A stretch of DNA of 64,000 bases, taken from Capillibacterium thermochitinicola (GTDB lineage: Bacteria > Bacillota > UBA4882 > UBA10575). Each line of letters starts with the position of its first letter. Position 1 is the first letter of the stretch. The stretch spans positions 43,358 to 107,357 of the forward strand of contig NZ_JAAKDE010000013.1 of assembly GCF_013664685.1 (NCBI RefSeq). The letters run 5' to 3'. Under the pieces are notes generated by a model. That model was not told the DNA's origin and searched no databases. It worked only from the letters and a program-made list of their open reading frames with translations. The position numbers and the translations under genes were made by a program. Of this stretch, positions 6,857 to 16,162 are shown piece after piece.

Positions 6857-9460
6857 TTGGTTCAGGATACTCCCATGCTGAAGCAGTATAAACGGATTAA
6901 GCAGGAGTACGCTGATGCCATCCTCCTTTTTCGTCTCGGCGATTTTTATGAGATGTTTCTGGAGGATGCCGAAAAAGCCGCGGAAGTCTTGGAAATTGTC
7001 CTTACTTCCCGGGAGGCGGGGAAGGGCAAGCGGATCCCGATGTGCGGAATCCCTTACCATGCCGCCACCAGTTACATCGCCCGCCTGCTCGCCAAGGGTT
7101 TTAAGGTGGCCATCTGTGAACAGGTGGAGGATCCGAAAAAGGCGAAGGGCCTGGTCAAACGGGAAGTTGTCCGGGTCATTACCCCCGGTACCTTGATTGA
7201 CGAGCAATACCTGGAAGAAAAGGTCAACAACTATTTGGTGGCTTTGGTGCAGAGGGAAGCCGAATACGGTTTGGCCGTGGCCGATCTTTCCACCGGGGAC
7301 TTTATGGTGACCCAGTTTGCAGCGGATGAAGCCCTGCTCCTTGATGAGCTTTGCCATTGGCAGCCAAAGGAGATTTTAGTGGCCGAGGACCAGCTTGCCA
7401 TCTGGTCCGTACTTAAACAGCGGATTAACGTTTTATTTACTCCCCGGCCGCCCCATGATTTCCAGTGGGCAAGGGCGCAGGAGCGGCTCCTTTCCCACTT
7501 TCAGGTTGTTTCTTTGGAGGGTTATGGTTGTCAGGAGTTGAAGGCGGCCGTTGGTGCCGCCGGCGCTGTTTTGGCCTATTTTTATGAAACCCAAAAAAGC
7601 CAGCTCGAACATATCCTCTCCCTCCGTACTTATCATCTCGGCGATTTCATGCATCTGGACCAGTACACCCGGCGCAATCTGGAATTGGTAACGACGCTGC
7701 GGGACCATAAAACCCAGGGTTCTTTGCTTTGGGTGCTGGACCGGACGGTGACAGCGGCGGGGGGGAGGCTGCTCAAAAAATGGCTGGAGCAGCCGCTTCG
7801 CCGCCGGGCGGAGATTGAAGACCGGTTGGCGAAAGTGGACGGTTTCTTTCATCAACATGGGATCCGGCAGACCACCCGGGGTTTACTCCGGCGGACCTGT
7901 GACCTTCAGCGTCTTTTGGCCAAACTGGCCTGCCAAACGGTGAACCCCCGGGATTTGTTGGCGCTCAGGACAACCCTGGCTCTCCTGCCCGAGATCCGCC
8001 AGGCGCTTCAGCATGAAGAGCTGGGTCCGGTGGCCGCGCTGGCGGCGGAGATTAACCCCTTGCCGGATTTGACGGCGTTGTTGACCACGGCGCTGCGGGA
8101 AGATCCGCCGGTCAGTGTGACGGAAGGGAATATCTTCCGGGAAGGCTATAACCAGGAATTGGATACGCTCATCCGCGCGACACGCGAAGGGAAACAGTGG
8201 ATTGCCGGCCTCGAGCAAGCGGAGCGGGAGCGGACGGGGATTAAATCCTTAAAGGTCGGCTACAACCAAGTTTTCGGTTATTACCTGGAGGTGACGAAAG
8301 CGAATTTGGCCCTGGTGCCCGCGGATTATATCCGCAAACAGACCCTGGCCAACGCGGAACGCTACGTCACCCCGGAATTAAAGAAGTATGAAGAGTTGAT
8401 CCTGGGGGCGGAGGAAAAACGGGCGGCCTTGGAGTACCAGCTCTTTTTAGACCTGCGCGGGCAGGTCCTCGCGCGGCTGCCGGAGTTGAAACGGTTGGCC
8501 GAGATCCTGGCCCAGTTGGATGTTTACGCTGCGTTGGCCGAGACGGCGGTGCAGAACCATTATGTCCGCCCCGAGATCCATGAAGATAAGAAGATCTTGA
8601 TCCGGGAAGGCCGCCATCCGGTGGTGGAACGGGTCTTACCCCCCGGTCAGTTTGTGCCGAACGATACCCTGCTCGATGACGACCAGCACCGCCTGCAGAT
8701 TATCACCGGGCCGAACATGGCCGGAAAATCTACCTATATGCGGCAGGTGGCTTTGATCGTTCTTATGGCGCAGATTGGTTCCTTCGTGCCGGCCAGCTAT
8801 GCCCGGATCGGTTTAGTGGACCGGATCTTTACGCGGGTAGGCGCCGCCGATAATCTGGCCGGCGGGCAGAGCACCTTTATGGTGGAGATGAGCGAACTGG
8901 CGAACATCCTGCACCATGCCACCGCGGACAGCCTGTTGATCCTGGACGAAATCGGCCGGGGGACCAGCACTTTTGACGGGTTAAGCATTGCCTGGGGGGT
9001 CCTGGAATACCTTTGGAATCCACGGCAGATGGGGGCGCGCACCCTTTTTGCCACCCATTATCACGAGTTGACCACTTTAGCCGCTCGGTTGGACGGGGTG
9101 GAGAACCTGAATGTGGCGGTGGCAAAGGAAGGCGACGGGGTGATCTTTCTCCATAAGATCCTGCCCGGGGCCAGTGATCGGAGCTACGGGATTGAAGTGG
9201 CGCGCTTGGCCGGGATCCCGGAAGTGGTTTTGGCGCGGGCGGCGGAGATCTTGGCCGAACTTGAGGCGAAAGGGTTAAAGGAACGGTCCCAAACCGTGGC
9301 GCTACCGACCAAACCCATGCAACTAACGCTATTTACGGTTGACGAAGCCCATATCTATGATGAGCTCCGTCAGCTTGATTTGAACAATATCTCGCCCCTG
9401 GAGGCGCTCAAACTGCTCTTCCAGTGGCAGCAGCGGTTGAAACAGAAAAAAGAAGCCTGA
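6857..9460 (+). CDS. mutS: DNA mismatch repair protein MutS
   Basis: An 867-residue protein of normal MutS1 length. It starts at TTG 6857, with GGGAGGTG inside the end of miaB. The mismatch-binding motif is present (LLFRLGDFYEMF, the Phe-x-Glu wedge), as are the Walker A GPNMAGKST near residue 620, the Walker B LILDEIGRGTS, and ATHYHELT. It recognises mismatches as a dimer and recruits MutL, encoded 19 bases downstream. No frameshift or missing motif was seen. Confidence 0.97.
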   Translation: MVQDTPMLKQYKRIKQEYADAILLFRLGDFYEMFLEDAEKAAEVLEIVLTSREAGKGKRIPMCGIPYHAATSYIARLLAKGFKVAICEQVEDPKKAKGLVKREVVRVITPGTLIDEQYLEEKVNNYLVALVQREAEYGLAVADLSTGDFMVTQFAADEALLLDELCHWQPKEILVAEDQLAIWSVLKQRINVLFTPRPPHDFQWARAQERLLSHFQVVSLEGYGCQELKAAVGAAGAVLAYFYETQKSQLEHILSLRTYHLGDFMHLDQYTRRNLELVTTLRDHKTQGSLLWVLDRTVTAAGGRLLKKWLEQPLRRRAEIEDRLAKVDGFFHQHGIRQTTRGLLRRTCDLQRLLAKLACQTVNPRDLLALRTTLALLPEIRQALQHEELGPVAALAAEINPLPDLTALLTTALREDPPVSVTEGNIFREGYNQELDTLIRATREGKQWIAGLEQAERERTGIKSLKVGYNQVFGYYLEVTKANLALVPADYIRKQTLANAERYVTPELKKYEELILGAEEKRAALEYQLFLDLRGQVLARLPELKRLAEILAQLDVYAALAETAVQNHYVRPEIHEDKKILIREGRHPVVERVLPPGQFVPNDTLLDDDQHRLQIITGPNMAGKSTYMRQVALIVLMAQIGSFVPASYARIGLVDRIFTRVGAADNLAGGQSTFMVEMSELANILHHATADSLLILDEIGRGTSTFDGLSIAWGVLEYLWNPRQMGARTLFATHYHELTTLAARLDGVENLNVAVAKEGDGVIFLHKILPGASDRSYGIEVARLAGIPEVVLARAAEILAELEAKGLKERSQTVALPTKPMQLTLFTVDEAHIYDELRQLDLNNISPLEALKLLFQWQQRLKQKKEA

Positions 9461-9479
9461 AGCAGAAGAGGGAGTAAAG

Positions 9480-11319
9480 ATGGGGAAGATCATTCACCTT
9501 GATGAAATGACCATCAACCAAATTGCCGCCGGTGAAGTGGTGGAAAGACCGTCGTCCGTCGTGAAGGAACTGGTGGAGAACGCGATCGATGCCGGTGCGA
9601 AAAAGATTGAGATCTATTTGACCAACGGCGGCCGGCAGAAGATCCAGGTGGTGGATGACGGCGCGGGGATGGACCGGGAAGATGCCCTGCTGGCGGTGGA
9701 GCGCCATGCGACCAGTAAAATCAGGAAGTTCGAAGATTTGCAACACAGCAGTACCTTGGGGTTTCGCGGGGAAGCGCTGGCCAGTATCGCCGCGGTATCC
9801 CGCCTGACTTTACAGACGGCGGTAGATCCGGCGGTTCCGGGGACAAGGGTTCGGGTGGAAGGCGGGGTGGTCCAGGCGGTGGAACCGGTCGGGGCCCCGC
9901 GGGGAACCAATATCAGTGTGGAGAATCTTTTTTTTTAACACGCCGGCCCGGTTGAAGTTTATGCGCAGTATTCCCTCGGAAGTGGCGCAGGTGAAAGAGA
10001 TAGTCACCAGTATGGCCCTGGGGTATCCGGAGATCTCCTTTCGCCTGCTCCACCACGAGATGAAGCTGGTCCATACCCTGGGGACGGGCGATTATGAACA
10101 AACTTTGGCCCAGATCTTCAGCCCCAATATTTGTCAGGAGCTCTTTCCGGTGGACGGCTGTTACGGACCGCTCAAGATCACCGGATTTTTGGGCCGTCCC
10201 AATGTCGCCCGGGGGAACCGGGGACAACAGTATTTCTTTTTAAACCGCCGGTTGTTCCGTTCCCGTTTGGTGGCGGCCGCCGCCGAACGCGCTTACGATA
10301 CCTTGTTACCGGTGGCCCGTTTTCCCTTTTTATTACTCAATCTGGAGTTACCGCCGGAACTGGTGGATATCAATGTCCACCCGACGAAGATGGAGGTTAA
10401 ATTCCGGGACGAAAACGAGATCTTCCGTGGCATCCTCCACATTATCCGTGGGGCTTTGGAGGCAAATGTGCTCACCACCCAATGGCGACCGCAGTACAAG
10501 CCGGCCACGGTGATCGGCCGGAAACAGCCGGCGATGCCCGCCAGTTTGTTCGAAGCCAAGGGGGAGGAAGCGGCGGCAACCCGGATTGAGCGCACCCAGG
10601 CGGCTCCTTTCGTGACTAACGTTAAGGAGAGCACCGCGCCCTTTTCGGCAGTGCCGCCGGCCGCGGCGCCTTCGGCTGAAACGGGGACTGCGGCATCGAC
10701 CGCCGCCGCGCCTTCGACCGGAACGGGGAACCCGGCGCCGGCCGCCCCGCCGGAAGTGGACGGTCTCCGGGTCTTTTCCCTCTTTGATACCTATCTCCTG
10801 TGGGAGGAGAACGACGCTTTAGTGCTGGTGGACCAGCATGCCGCCCACGAGCGTATTCTCTATGACCGCCTGCGCTCGGGTTCGCGGGTGAATATGCAGT
10901 ATTTTTTGGCGCCGCTGACGGTCGAGCTGACCCCGGCCCAGATGCAAACGATTCACGAAGCCGGGGATCTGCTCCGGGCGATCGGTTGGGAATTTGAGGC
11001 CTTCGGCGGGGAAGCGCTTATTCTTCGGGCGGGGCCCCAGGATTTTTCGGCGGCAGAGGCTGAAGACCTGTTTCTTAGTCTCCTTAATGAACTGGGCGCG
11101 GGCGGCGAGGGGCGGCAAGTTGACCCGCAGGAGCGTTTGTTAAGATTGATGGCTTGCCGGCAGGCGGTTAAAGCCGGAGAACGGCTTTCACTGCAGGAAG
11201 CAACGGCTTTGATCCGGAACCTGCGCCAGGCCAAAGTGCCGCAGACCTGTCCCCACGGGCGACCGACAATGGTGGCGATCACTAGAGCAGAGTTGGAGAA
11301 GATGTTTAAGCGGAGGTAG
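9480..11319 (+). CDS. mutL: DNA mismatch repair endonuclease MutL, reading frame interrupted by a +1 shift in a T9 run
   Basis: Two abutting frames make one MutL. The first (9480-9938, 152 residues) has the GHKL motifs ELVENAIDAGA, DDGAGMD and GFRGEALASI, and stops at TAA 9936-9938 inside the run of nine T. The second, in the +1 frame, resumes at once with FFNTPARLKF, the expected continuation. Removing one T restores a 612-residue protein. The middle is an Ala/Pro linker; the C-terminal part has the endonuclease motif DQHAAHERILYD and the metal-site CPHGRP. The last position of the DQHA-xx-E-x4-E motif is Asp rather than Glu. ATG 9480 follows GAGGGAG. Either a sequencing error, a null allele, a phase switch or a slippage-expressed gene. 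Confidence 0.9.
9928..9936 (+). repeat. T9 homopolymer at the mutL frameshift
   Basis: Nine consecutive T after GAGAATC. In the reading frame they give Leu-Phe-Phe then TAA; eight T give Leu-Phe-Phe-Asn-Thr-Pro, the conserved MutL sequence. Confidence 0.95.
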
Positions 11320-11323
11320 AAAA

Positions 11324-12274
11324 ATGGGACCGCTGATTGTGCTGGTCGGTCCAACCGCCGTTGGCAAGACGGAACTGGCTGTCAATCTGGCTTTACACTT
11401 TGGAGCCCAGATCATTTCCGCCGATTCAATGCAGATTTACCAGGGCATGGATATTGGGACCGCCAAGCCCACGCTTGAGGAGCGGAAGGGTGTTCCCCAC
11501 CACTTAATCGATCTGGTCCCTCCTGACCAGCCGTTTACCGTCGTTGATTACCAGGAACACTACAACCAGGTTAGGAGCCGTTTGGCGAAGGAAGGGATCC
11601 TCCCGCTGCTCACCGGGGGAACCGGGCTCTACATCCGGGCGGTCACCCAAGGCTTTATTTTCCCGGTCCCGCCCCCTGATCCGCAGTTGCGGGCGGCGCT
11701 TAAACAGGAAGCGGAAAGCCGCGGCCATGAAGCGGTCTACCGCCGGCTGCAAGCACTGGACCCGGAAGCGGCCCGGAAGATTCATCCCAACGATCTGAAA
11801 CGAACCCTGCGCGCTTTGGAAGTGATTCTGGCCACGGGACGGCCCTTTTCCGCCCAACAACAGGCGGAGCGCCGCACCCTTCCGCGCGATGTTGTATACA
11901 TTGGTCTGCACCGCGAACGAGCCGAGCTGTACGACCGGATTAACCGCCGCGTCGACCGGATGATCGCCGCCGGTTTGGTTGAGGAAGTAGCCTCCCTTTT
12001 GGCGCAGGGTTACGGCCCCGATTTACAGTCGATGCAGGGCTTGGGTTATAAAGAACTGATCCCGGTGGTGCAAGGGCGTACTTCCTTGGCCGAGGCCGTC
12101 GAGCTGCTCAAGAAAAGAACACGCCATTATGCCAAGCGGCAAGAAACCTGGTTTCGCCGGGAACCGGTGGAGAAGTGGTTTCTCCTGCGGGCGGGGGAAG
12201 AGGAGAAAACTTACCAAAAGATCTTGGCATTTTTAGAAGGGAGAATTAACTGTTTGTCGAATAGATTTAACTAG
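11324..12274 (+). CDS. miaA: tRNA dimethylallyltransferase MiaA
   Basis: A 316-residue protein that transfers the dimethylallyl group to A37 of tRNA, the step before MiaB. The P-loop GPTAVGKTEL (residues 8-17), the DSMQIYQGMDIGTAKP substrate motif, the LTGGTGLYIRA segment and the C-terminal RHYAKRQETWFR are all present and full length. It starts at ATG 11324, four bases after the mutL stop, with a GGAGG inside the mutL end, so translation is probably coupled. hfq follows 53 bases later. Confidence 0.97.
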   Translation: MGPLIVLVGPTAVGKTELAVNLALHFGAQIISADSMQIYQGMDIGTAKPTLEERKGVPHHLIDLVPPDQPFTVVDYQEHYNQVRSRLAKEGILPLLTGGTGLYIRAVTQGFIFPVPPPDPQLRAALKQEAESRGHEAVYRRLQALDPEAARKIHPNDLKRTLRALEVILATGRPFSAQQQAERRTLPRDVVYIGLHRERAELYDRINRRVDRMIAAGLVEEVASLLAQGYGPDLQSMQGLGYKELIPVVQGRTSLAEAVELLKKRTRHYAKRQETWFRREPVEKWFLLRAGEEEKTYQKILAFLEGRINCLSNRFN

Positions 12275-12327
12275 TATTCTTTTTTTCAGGAGAAGGGTTT
12301 GTTGTTGTATTATGGAGGTGAAATGTT

Positions 12328-12579
12328 ATGACTAAGCCCGTCATCAATTTACAGGATGGATTTTTAAACCAGGTACGGAAAGAGAGTGTTCCGGTCACTG
12401 TTTACCTGGTGAATGGTTTTCAAGTCCGGGGTTTGATCAAGGGATTTGACAACTTTACCTTGATCATGGACAGCGAGGGAAAACCGGAACTCATCTATAA
12501 ACACGCGATTTCAACGATTATTCCGTCCCGGCCGTTACGTGAGTTTAGTGGCGATCCGAAGGACGAGGAGTTAGCGTAA
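12328..12579 (+). CDS. hfq: RNA chaperone Hfq
   Basis: An 83-residue Sm-like protein. The Sm1 motif ([13 protein letters not shown], [21 protein letters not shown]) and Sm2 motif ([14 protein letters not shown]) are intact; the Y/F-K-H-A-I-S block is the RNA-binding signature of the proximal face. Gram-positive Hfq proteins have a short C-terminal tail, as here. The miaA-hfq order is conserved widely in bacteria. GGAGGTG precedes ATG 12328. Confidence 0.97.
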   Translation: MTKPVINLQDGFLNQVRKESVPVTVYLVNGFQVRGLIKGFDNFTLIMDSEGKPELIYKHAISTIIPSRPLREFSGDPKDEELA

Positions 12580-12611
12580 ATTCCGGATTCTAACGAGTTT
12601 TGAAAAAAAGG

Positions 12612-12642
12612 AAAAAGGGGTGGCATAGCCTGCCCTTTTTTT
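12612..12642 (+). terminator. Probable terminator of the miaB-hfq run
   Basis: AAAAAGGGG-TGGCATAGCC-TGCCCTTTTTTT: an A/G-rich stem with a two-base internal mismatch, followed by seven T. Confidence 0.6.
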
Positions 12643-12678
12643 AATGTTGTGTGGATGGAGTAAAGGAGGCACGCTTCT

Positions 12679-13926
12679 TTGTCGATTACCAAAACATCAG
12701 GATTAGCCCTCATTAAACAAGCAGAAGAAAGTCTGGCCCCGGTTTTTGCCCGTTTTGAAGAGCTCGCCCTCTACAACCAGGAGAAGGTGCTGGCGGCCTT
12801 CAAAGCCGAGAAGGTTGGTGCCCATCATTTTACCACCTCAACCGGATACGGTTATGGTGACGTTGGCCGGGAAACGCTGGAACGGGTCTTTGCCCGCGCC
12901 TTCGGGGCGGAGGCGGCTTTGGTCCGCCAGCAGATCGTCTCCGGAACCCACGCCATCAACCTTGGTCTTTCCGGCCTCCTGCGCCCCGGGGACGAATTGG
13001 TTTTTGCCACCGGTCTGCCCTACGCCACCCTACGCACCGTCTGTGGACTGGAAGGAAACGTTCCCGGCAATCTCCAGGAATACGGGGTTAAGATCAAGGT
13101 AATCCCACTTTTACCGGAAGGACAGATCGACCAGGAACGCTTGCTCGGTGCCCTGACCGACCGGACCCGGATGGTGGCTTTCCAACGGTCCTGCGGTTAC
13201 GAAAACCGGCGTTCCTTTATGATAAAGCAACTGGCACCTGTCTTTGCGGCGTTACGCCAGTTGCCCAAGGCGCCCATTATTTTTGTGGACAATTGTTACG
13301 GTGAATTTGTGGAGAAGGAAGAACCTTTGGCGGTGGGCGCAGACCTGATCGCCGGGTCTTTGATTAAAAACCCGGGGGGCGGTTGGGTCCCCTCCGGCGG
13401 TTATCTGGCGGGGAAAAAAGAACTGATTGACCTGGTTGCTGCACGGCTCTACGCTCCCGGGCTGGGTGGGGAGGTTGGCCCGTCGTTGATGAATCTCCGG
13501 CTGTTTTTCCAGGGACTTTTTGATGCTCCCCACCGCGTCTATGAGATGTTAAAGGCGGCCGCCCTGTTTGCCTGGGTCTTTGCCGAGCTGGGGTTTACGG
13601 TGGCCCCGACGGCGACGGAACCGCGGACGGATGTGATTCAACGGATCGACTTTGGCACCCCCGAACGGCTCCTGGCGGTCTGCCGGAGTATTCAAGCGAT
13701 CTCGCCGGTGGACAGTTATTTGACTCCGGAGCCCGCCGCGATGCCTGGTTACCAGGATCGGGTGGTGATGGCCGCCGGAACCTTTATTAATGGGTCTACC
13801 AGTGAGTTAACGGCCGATGCTCCGTTCAGACCTCCGTATAGCCTCTATTTTCAGGGCAGCCTTTCCTATCTCCACGCCAAGATCGCCTTGGCTTCCATCT
13901 TGAAGCAGTTAAAAATTGATTCTTGA
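12679..13926 (+). CDS. Methionine gamma-lyase family protein (YnbB / aluminium resistance family)
   Basis: A 415-residue fold-type I PLP enzyme. TTG 12679 follows AAAGGAGG by nine bases. The family signature is visible: TTSTGYGYGDVGRE near the N-terminus, RQQIVSGTHAI, FVDNCYGEFVE with the cofactor aspartate, and GSLIKNPGGG with the Schiff-base lysine. It belongs to the Met_gamma_lyase Pfam family represented by B. subtilis YnbB; the annotation as aluminium resistance comes from one early report and the true substrate is not established. In Firmicutes it is commonly found near hfq and miaA, as here. It may be transcribed separately, since a terminator precedes it. Confidence 0.9.
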   Translation: MSITKTSGLALIKQAEESLAPVFARFEELALYNQEKVLAAFKAEKVGAHHFTTSTGYGYGDVGRETLERVFARAFGAEAALVRQQIVSGTHAINLGLSGLLRPGDELVFATGLPYATLRTVCGLEGNVPGNLQEYGVKIKVIPLLPEGQIDQERLLGALTDRTRMVAFQRSCGYENRRSFMIKQLAPVFAALRQLPKAPIIFVDNCYGEFVEKEEPLAVGADLIAGSLIKNPGGGWVPSGGYLAGKKELIDLVAARLYAPGLGGEVGPSLMNLRLFFQGLFDAPHRVYEMLKAAALFAWVFAELGFTVAPTATEPRTDVIQRIDFGTPERLLAVCRSIQAISPVDSYLTPEPAAMPGYQDRVVMAAGTFINGSTSELTADAPFRPPYSLYFQGSLSYLHAKIALASILKQLKIDS

Positions 13927-13986
13927 GGCAGGAAACGGTAGGTAAAACGGGAATATATAAAACACTTGACTAGAGGGAGTGATTTT

Positions 13987-14367
13987 ATGGATACCACTGC
14001 AATTGTGCTGTTTATCATAAAACTGGTGCTGACTGGGGGGTTAATGTTTGTGCTCTATCGGGATGCGCGCGCCCGGGATTACACCTGGTTTATGTGGACT
14101 TTTACTCCCATAATTGCCGTCTTTACCGCCGGTTTTACCGGTTCCATCATGACTTTGCTCCTTATTTTAGTTCTGTACCGGCTCACACGGCCCAAAGGGG
14201 ATCTATTGAAGTGTCCCCACTGCGGTAAAAAGATCCATAATGTATTGGCTTTCTGTCCCTATTGCCGTCAATCGGTCAAGCGCGAGTGTCTGCGGTGCCA
14301 TGATACGGTGGACTGGGATGCGGAACGTTGCCCCCATTGCGGGTCAATGAATTTAACTAAATTCTAA
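13987..14367 (+). CDS. Membrane protein with C-terminal zinc ribbons
   Basis: A 126-residue protein starting at ATG 13987, five bases after GAGGGAGTG. Two hydrophobic segments (about residues 5-25 and 37-62) are followed by a cytoplasmic tail with four CxxC pairs: CPHC, CPYC, CLRC and CPHC. The pairs form two adjacent zinc ribbons of the rubredoxin-knuckle type. Related membrane/zinc-ribbon proteins are common in Firmicutes but have no assigned role. It stands alone between the PLP enzyme and the MgtC-family gene, followed by a hairpin. Confidence 0.7.
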   Translation: MDTTAIVLFIIKLVLTGGLMFVLYRDARARDYTWFMWTFTPIIAVFTAGFTGSIMTLLLILVLYRLTRPKGDLLKCPHCGKKIHNVLAFCPYCRQSVKRECLRCHDTVDWDAERCPHCGSMNLTKF

Positions 14368-14379
14368 AGACGTAAAAAA

Positions 14380-14413
14380 AAACAGCTGCCGCCAAGGCGG
14401 CTGTTTGTGTTTA
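14380..14413 (+). terminator. Hairpin after the zinc-ribbon gene, probable terminator
   Basis: AACAGCTGCCGCC-AA-GGCGGCTGTTT forms a stem with a two-base bulge; the T-run behind it is weak. Confidence 0.55.
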
Positions 14414-14510
14414 AAGAATTAATATCCGGGAATATCGTCAGACCAAAAGAAGCGGAATTTTACCCCGTGGTCATTTTGTATAGATTAAGTGTGGAAAGGG
14501 GAGGGTTACA

Positions 14511-15155
14511 ATTAACTTTGAAATTTTAGTTCGTTTGACGGTGGCTACGCTCCTCGGTTCGATTATTGGTTGGGAGCGGGAAAAACACGGTCGTCCGGCC
14601 GGCTTACGGACCCACATTTTAGTTGCCCTGGGTTCCTGCCTCATGATGCTCATTTCAATCTATGGTTTTCCGGGGATGGCCGAGTGGGATCCGGCCCGGT
14701 TGGCTGCCCAGGTGGTTAGTGGGATTGGTTTTCTGGGGGCCGGAACAATTTTGCGGGACGGGACCAGCATCCGGGGCTTGACGACGGCGGCCAGCCTTTG
14801 GGTGGTTGCGGGGATCGGTTTGGCCTGCGGAACCGGTTTTTATTTGGCGGCGGTGGTCACCACCATTGTTGCCTTCTTGGTGCTGGTGCTCTTGGATGAT
14901 CTTGAGCAAAAATTCAAAGCTTTTTCCGCGGTCCGCGTCCGGGCGGAAGTGGCGGATCAACCAGGGACGTTGTCTGCTTTTACGCAAATCTTTACCGACC
15001 ATGGGATCAGTATTAAAAAAATTCAGATGAAAATTGATAGCGATAACAAAATCGCCCATATTTATCTTCAGATCAGAGGACATAATATTGATAAGGAAAA
15101 AATAATTGAAGAAATAAGTTTATTGCCGGGAGTCTACAGCGTAAAATGGAATTAA
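14511..15155 (+). CDS. MgtC/SapB family membrane protein with C-terminal ACT-like domain, probable ATT start
   Basis: A 214-residue protein with four to five hydrophobic segments carrying the MgtC signature (GWEREKHGRPAGLRTH; GFLGAGTIL; IRGLTTAASLW) and a soluble C-terminal ACT-like domain (about residues 140-214). MgtC proteins are inner-membrane factors linked to magnesium limitation and ATP synthase control in pathogens. The family's first helix (EILVRL) lies before the first usable start, TTG 14535. No ATG, GTG or TTG exists between the in-frame stop at 14481 and 14535. GGGGAGGG sits five bases before ATT 14511, so ATT is the likely start codon. The alternative is a shorter protein from TTG 14535. 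Confidence 0.85.
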   Translation: MNFEILVRLTVATLLGSIIGWEREKHGRPAGLRTHILVALGSCLMMLISIYGFPGMAEWDPARLAAQVVSGIGFLGAGTILRDGTSIRGLTTAASLWVVAGIGLACGTGFYLAAVVTTIVAFLVLVLLDDLEQKFKAFSAVRVRAEVADQPGTLSAFTQIFTDHGISIKKIQMKIDSDNKIAHIYLQIRGHNIDKEKIIEEISLLPGVYSVKWN

Positions 15156-15187
15156 CTCGGGGCTGTTGAAAAAGGGAGGAAGAAGTA

Positions 15188-15403
15188 GTGGGAGAGATTA
15201 TCCCTTTTCCCGTGAGAAAGAAAGATCCTGATGCTGAACGAAGGGAGTTAACCGACCAAGTAATCCGGGAGAAGATTTTAGCCGGGGAGGCCGAGCTGAT
15301 TGGCGTTTTCAAGCAGAACGGCTTCCCTTGCTCCTGCTACCGGATGGAGTTCGACAACCAAGCCTATTATGTCTTCGATCTGACGACACCAGAGCGAGAA
15401 TAG
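15188..15403 (+). CDS. Small protein of unknown function, 71 residues
   Basis: Not recognised. GTG 15188 is preceded by AAAGGGAGGAAG, a good ribosome site. The protein is highly charged, begins GEIIPFPVRKK (a start seen in several small Firmicutes proteins), has a predicted helix (residues 20-40) and ends with a beta-like stretch, YRMEFDNQAYYVFDL, containing two cysteines (CSC). No membrane segment. It sits between mgtC and another unknown gene, in the same direction as the SPOCS cluster. Confidence 0.6.
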   Translation: MGEIIPFPVRKKDPDAERRELTDQVIREKILAGEAELIGVFKQNGFPCSCYRMEFDNQAYYVFDLTTPERE

Positions 15404-15469
15404 GAGAAAGGAGGGAAGGAGAAAAGTCCGAAGGAGCTGACAAATTAAAATAAGGGGGGGGATCCGCCC

Positions 15470-15877
15470 ATGTGCCAAGTGGAAGGAGAAGATCTGATCC
15501 GGGCTTTGAAACGCTTTAAAAGTCTGGCCAAGCAAGACCTTCTCGCCAGTGAACGGACGAACGACCCGTCTTTCTGGAGAACGCACGCCGAAGCCCGCCG
15601 GAAGGAGTACACCAGACTGATCCAGCTGGTTGAAAATTCCGGTGTGGAAAAGGCGTGCGTTTATGCTTTAAAAACCTATAAAAGAAACCGCTTAATAAAT
15701 ACAAAGGAGCGCAACCCGGAACAGGAGGGAACCAGACAAGCGCTGGAGCTGTTCTTTGAAATCATCGGCTGTTCGCCCGGGCGGCTGGGGAAATGGCTCC
15801 AGGAACGAAACGTTGAATGGGAAGGACCGGACGTGCTTTTCGAGCCGGAAGCCCGGCTGGTCCAGGAGCAGCTTTAA
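15470..15877 (+). CDS. Protein of unknown function, 135 residues
   Basis: Not recognised. The ATG at 15470 has a G-rich stretch (AAGGGGGGGG) about eight bases upstream. The protein is mostly helical by composition, with many charged residues, one central KTYKRNR basic patch, and a C-terminal half with GCSPGRLGKWLQ. No signal peptide or membrane segment is visible. It lies 67 bases after the 71-residue gene and about 285 bases before the first SPOCS gene. Confidence 0.6.
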   Translation: MCQVEGEDLIRALKRFKSLAKQDLLASERTNDPSFWRTHAEARRKEYTRLIQLVENSGVEKACVYALKTYKRNRLINTKERNPEQEGTRQALELFFEIIGCSPGRLGKWLQERNVEWEGPDVLFEPEARLVQEQL

Positions 15878-16162
15878 AGGGAAAACGGAGATCAACCGCG
15901 TCGGCCATAGCCTACTGTATAGTCTGCCGCCATGATGAACAGCGTCCCGTTCCTATTCCCTTTGCGTGAAAGGGGTCTGACTTTTGGGGCGCCGTTCGTC
16001 GGAGGCGGATTTTTTCTTGTGGCTTGTTTTACTTTTTTCCGCCACGGTAAGCACCTTTCTGCGGACCAGCATATACTGTACTAGTCCTAAACTTTGGTTT
16101 AGGAACGGTGCGGTTTTCCCCGTGGACGGGGAGTTGGTCGGAGAAAGGAGGCCGAAGAGATA
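15878..16162 (+). other. Leader region of the SPOCS cluster with two hairpins
   Basis: No gene seen. Hairpins CCTAAAC-TTTG-GTTTAGG (16086-16103) and TCCCCG-TGGA-CGGGGA (16117-16132) lie shortly before the ribosome site AAAGGAGG of the first SPOCS gene. A loose sigma-K-like element (AC, 15 bases, CATATACT) occurs just before the first hairpin, which would suit mother-cell expression, but the match is too weak to rely on. Confidence 0.35.
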
